From the IMG/VR virus record IMGVR_UViG_3300022745_000651, positions 1-25,340 of that record: a stretch of DNA of 25,340 nt; one strand, 5' to 3'. This document shows positions 23,256 through 25,340 of this stretch, piece by piece. The notes beneath the pieces are model-generated. The model worked only from the letters and a program-made list of their open reading frames with translations, made no database searches and was not told the DNA's origin. Source of the stretch: a virus. Both the position numbers and the translations under genes were made by a program. Numbering within the stretch: the first letter of the stretch is position 1; every line of letters begins with the position of its first letter.

Positions 23256-24729
23256 ACCCTTTATTTTGACCAATCACGGGATTGACGTATTGGCCCGCCA
23301 TGAGCAATCTCTTGACATCGTCCATTTCCCGGAAGAGACGCTTAACGTGCCGCTTGCGAGAATCCAGAGTATCCACTGCATCTTCGTCCAAGGTGTTGTT
23401 GTATAGCCAGTATCTGTGGACAATTGTTTTTGTGAGATCCGAATCTGCTCGGGCAAGACGAGCTTCGGCCTGCTCCATTGGGTCGACATCATAATGAGTC
23501 CCAATGAAGTGGCTCCTCTCGGCAGTCCCAAGGTTAAAAGATTCCGCAAAGTCAATGGTACATAGCGCGACGCTCTTCTTGCCTTTATGGGCTCTGAATT
23601 CAGTAGCTTGTCTGGTAACTGTTTCAGCATCTGTTCCTCCAACAAACAACCACGTTTTATAACCCCTAGCCTCGAGTTCCGTTTTGAAGATGTCCAAAGA
23701 AGCCCGGAAGAAAGAGAACAGGACAAAATGATGTTCTTCCGGCTCATCTTCGATATCGGCTTCTTCAAGCAGTGCCAGGAGGCCTTCGAAAGCTGCTCCT
23801 AAGCCCAAACTGGGAGAGAGGATTTTAGGACAGTTCAAGAGCTGCTTATGCTTCATGAAAGTTGTAATGGATACCTTTGATACAATCAGCTCTCCAGACT
23901 CAAGCAAAGACAGCATATTCTTCGAGAGGTCGTCATAAATTTTCTTTTGTTCCTTAGTCATGTCTACCCACATGAACTTCCTTGCAGACTTAGGGATATT
24001 ACCATTCGTCTCATGATACCGAAAGACAAATGGTGAGATCTTAAGACGCCATTCTTCCGTGTTTTTAGGACCTACGATTTCTTTGCCAAAGGCCCCATCG
24101 ATGACGATACAATACCTATTGACGAAGGCCCAATATGAAGAGAACACACGCCGATTGAGCATGTGGAGTTGCCGCCAACCTCTGCCAGCGTGTCTCTTGA
24201 TCCAAGTTCCCGTAACCATAAACTTGATGGGGACGTCTCTGAGGAGCTGTTCAAGAGCCTTGTAAGTCTTCGTTGTATGGCCGGGTATTCTATGAGCCTC
24301 ATCATAAATGTAGGCATCAAACTTGAGACGAAGCTTTTGAATGATGTCCTGATCATTGATGAAGGTCTCCTTAGTAGTAATATAGAACATTGCATCCCGA
24401 GCCCAAAGGGCGCCTCGTACGGACGGCCCAAAACCATTACCAGCCTTAATGATGACAAATTCTTCTGGGATTGCATATTCAGGAAACCATTCCGCAACGT
24501 TATGAATCCAAGCACCTTGAGCATTACGTCCACACAGTATAAGTACCTTCTTAGGGCTCAGTGCAAAAAGAGCCGTCAATGCACACACAGTCTTGCCAAG
24601 ACCCATATACATATCAAAAATGCATACTTTCTCTCTAATAGCCTGAGCTACGGCTTTCACTTGGTAATTCCGGAGCCGACCTTTTACTCGGGCTAAAGCA
24701 ACTGCATTATGGCTATAATCCAATGACAT
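23248..24729 (-). CDS. SNF2-type superfamily 2 helicase
   Basis: A 493-residue ATP-driven DNA translocase. It opens with RLRNYQVKAV (Q-motif-like, 18-27), then MYMGLGKTVCA (Walker A, Lys46), IYDEAHR (motif II, Asp143-Glu144) and FMVTGTW (motif III). The second half has HHFVLFSFFRASLDIFKTEL (motif IV region), CTIDFAESFNLG (motif V) and QAEARLARADS (motif VI, in place of the QAEGRIGRxGQ form). This order fits SNF2/UvsW-type helicases, which remodel replication forks or recombination intermediates. It has no zinc or extra DNA-binding domain. Its position at the head of the recombination block supports a role in replication restart. The AGGA site lies ten bases before the ATG. Confidence 0.88.
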   Translation of the reverse strand: MSLDYSHNAVALARVKGRLRNYQVKAVAQAIREKVCIFDMYMGLGKTVCALTALFALSPKKVLILCGRNAQGAWIHNVAEWFPEYAIPEEFVIIKAGNGFGPSVRGALWARDAMFYITTKETFINDQDIIQKLRLKFDAYIYDEAHRIPGHTTKTYKALEQLLRDVPIKFMVTGTWIKRHAGRGWRQLHMLNRRVFSSYWAFVNRYCIVIDGAFGKEIVGPKNTEEWRLKISPFVFRYHETNGNIPKSARKFMWVDMTKEQKKIYDDLSKNMLSLLESGELIVSKVSITTFMKHKQLLNCPKILSPSLGLGAAFEGLLALLEEADIEDEPEEHHFVLFSFFRASLDIFKTELEARGYKTWLFVGGTDAETVTRQATEFRAHKGKKSVALCTIDFAESFNLGTAERSHFIGTHYDVDPMEQAEARLARADSDLTKTIVHRYWLYNNTLDEDAVDTLDSRKRHVKRLFREMDDVKRLLMAGQYVNPVIGQNKGSS

Positions 24730-24743
24730 TGCTTACTTGTCCT

Positions 24744-24884
24744 TTACTTCACCAGGAACAAAAGAAGCGCAAAGGGCCCAAAAAGGAATCCAAGAACAAA
24801 ACCCAAGATAAAGGGACGTCCTTTCATTCGACCAACAAGACCTGTCGTCACTGCAAACGCAAGTAGGATGTAGAGTATTTCCAT
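24744..24884 (-). CDS. Small membrane protein
   Basis: A 46-residue hydrophobic protein (MEILYILLAFAVTTGLVG then a basic turn RMKGRP then FILGFVLGFLFGPFALLLFL). Two hydrophobic segments separated by a basic loop suggest a hairpin in the inner membrane. I chose ATG 24884 because AGGA lies eight bases upstream; ATG 24890 would add two residues but is too close to the site. It lies between another small membrane protein and the helicase. The function is unknown; superinfection exclusion or an antirestriction role are guesses. Confidence 0.65.
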   Translation of the reverse strand: MEILYILLAFAVTTGLVGRMKGRPFILGFVLGFLFGPFALLLFLVK

Positions 24885-24907
24885 GATCATTTTCCTTTTG
24901 ATCTAGA

Positions 24908-25087
24908 CTATAGCGTGAACATTGATGTGATTGCAGTCATAAATACTAAGAAGATTACAGAAACTTCTCTGTCCTCAACTGCAACATGAACAGGCCAGCT
25001 AAAATCGAGCATAACCCAAGATACACCCAAATAGACTGTGAGTGCCGCAGCAATCAATATCGCGGCAAATCTTATGATTGTGTTCAT
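24908..25087 (-). CDS. Small membrane protein
   Basis: A 59-residue protein with two hydrophobic segments, at about residues 5-28 (RFAAILIAAALTVYLGV) and 43-58 (VIFLVFMTAITSMFTL), separated by an acidic loop (VAVEDREV). Its ATG overlaps the stop of the upstream gene by four bases (ATGA at 25084-25087), which suggests translational coupling. No ribosome site of normal spacing is seen, so coupling would be needed. Unknown function. Confidence 0.65.
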   Translation of the reverse strand: MNTIIRFAAILIAAALTVYLGVSWVMLDFSWPVHVAVEDREVSVIFLVFMTAITSMFTL

Positions 25088-25296
25088 TCCTCACCCCACG
25101 GCACTAGATGCCAAAGCCGAAAATGTCTGTTCTGCTGTTTCAGTCGGAAACCGGGATATGCCTTTTGCGCCGCGCGTTGTGCTTCAATAAGGTCGTCTTC
25201 TGTCGGCATCAGTTTCACAGCGTCCTTGATCGGAATATCAAACCTCATGTCGTTCCAGAGAATTGATCGCAGTCGCGGATAGACTTGACGGGTCAT
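25084..25296 (-). CDS. Small hypothetical protein
   Basis: A 70-residue basic protein (MTRQVYPRLRSILWNDMRFD; later LIEAQRAAQKAYPGFRLKQQ). It is likely helical, without signal or membrane segment, and ends HLVPWGEE. A strong AGGAGG lies six bases before the ATG, which supports the start. It overlaps its downstream neighbour by four bases, and its start overlaps the end of an upstream frame (ATGA). No family recognised. Confidence 0.7.
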   Translation of the reverse strand: MTRQVYPRLRSILWNDMRFDIPIKDAVKLMPTEDDLIEAQRAAQKAYPGFRLKQQNRHFRLWHLVPWGEE

Positions 25297-25340
25297 TCCA
25301 CACCTCCTGATTGTTGCGTCGAGCGGGCGGTCATTTGGGC
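25293..25340 (-). CDS. C-terminal end of an upstream gene (cut by window edge)
   Basis: One minus-strand frame is open from the window edge to TGA at 25293-25295, giving AQMTARSTQQSGGVE. The stop overlaps the next ATG by four bases, as for most genes in this operon. Fifteen residues give no clue to function, and the assignment rests only on the overlap pattern. Confidence 0.4.
   Translation of the reverse strand, partial: AQMTARSTQQSGGVE

Noticed and set aside
1-25340. CRISPR array, insertion sequence or integrase
   Set aside because: No regularly spaced repeats were seen and no transposase or integrase motif appears in any long open frame. The three tandem 9-base repeats have no spacers.

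Overview
This window is part of the genome of a tailed, double-stranded DNA bacteriophage. The virion genes look siphovirus-like: the end of a lambda-type tape measure protein is followed by three small tail-tip genes and a J-like central tail protein. The host is probably Gram-negative, because the lysis block includes a candidate outer-membrane lipoprotein/spanin and a Sec-secreted protein. I could not assign a genus from sequence alone.

The layout has two converging arms. The plus-strand arm (1-8449) runs tape measure, minor tail proteins, a DUF6950/NlpC-P60-like protein, tail tip protein, fibre or appendage protein, GH108-type endolysin, holin candidate, u-spanin candidate, a secreted protein, and a receiver-less OmpR/PhoB-type winged-helix protein. 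A 360-base convergent gap (8450-8809) follows. It holds many inverted repeats, an in-frame open stretch after a stop codon, and a terminator hairpin. The minus-strand arm (25340 down to 8810) is a tightly packed early/replication operon whose genes often overlap by 1-20 bases. In transcription order it encodes small proteins (two of them membrane proteins), an SNF2-type helicase, a small protein, a Cas4/AddB-type Fe-S nuclease, a Sak4/RecA-like ATPase, a DUF669-type protein, an HTH protein, QueC, QueD, QueE, a DpdA-type transglycosylase, a UDG-PolA-zinc ribbon fusion DNA polymerase, a small protein, a class II ribonucleotide reductase, a dNTP pyrophosphohydrolase-like protein, ThyX, FolE and a DEDDh exonuclease.

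The main biological system is a 7-deazaguanine DNA modification pathway built into the replication operon. FolE, QueD, QueE and QueC make preQ0 from GTP, and the TGT-like DpdA would exchange it for guanine in phage DNA. No QueF or glutamine-amidotransferase fusion is visible here, so the simplest prediction is preQ0 itself in DNA, which would protect against host restriction. QueC lacks three of its four usual zinc cysteines and QueD lacks two of its three usual zinc histidines, so these may be divergent subfamilies. The other enzymes supply and copy DNA: NrdJ, ThyX and the DUF5664-like protein shape nucleotide pools, the polymerase replicates, and Sak4, DUF669, the nuclease and the helicase form a recombination/replication set. 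All assignments come from reading motifs; no database search was run.
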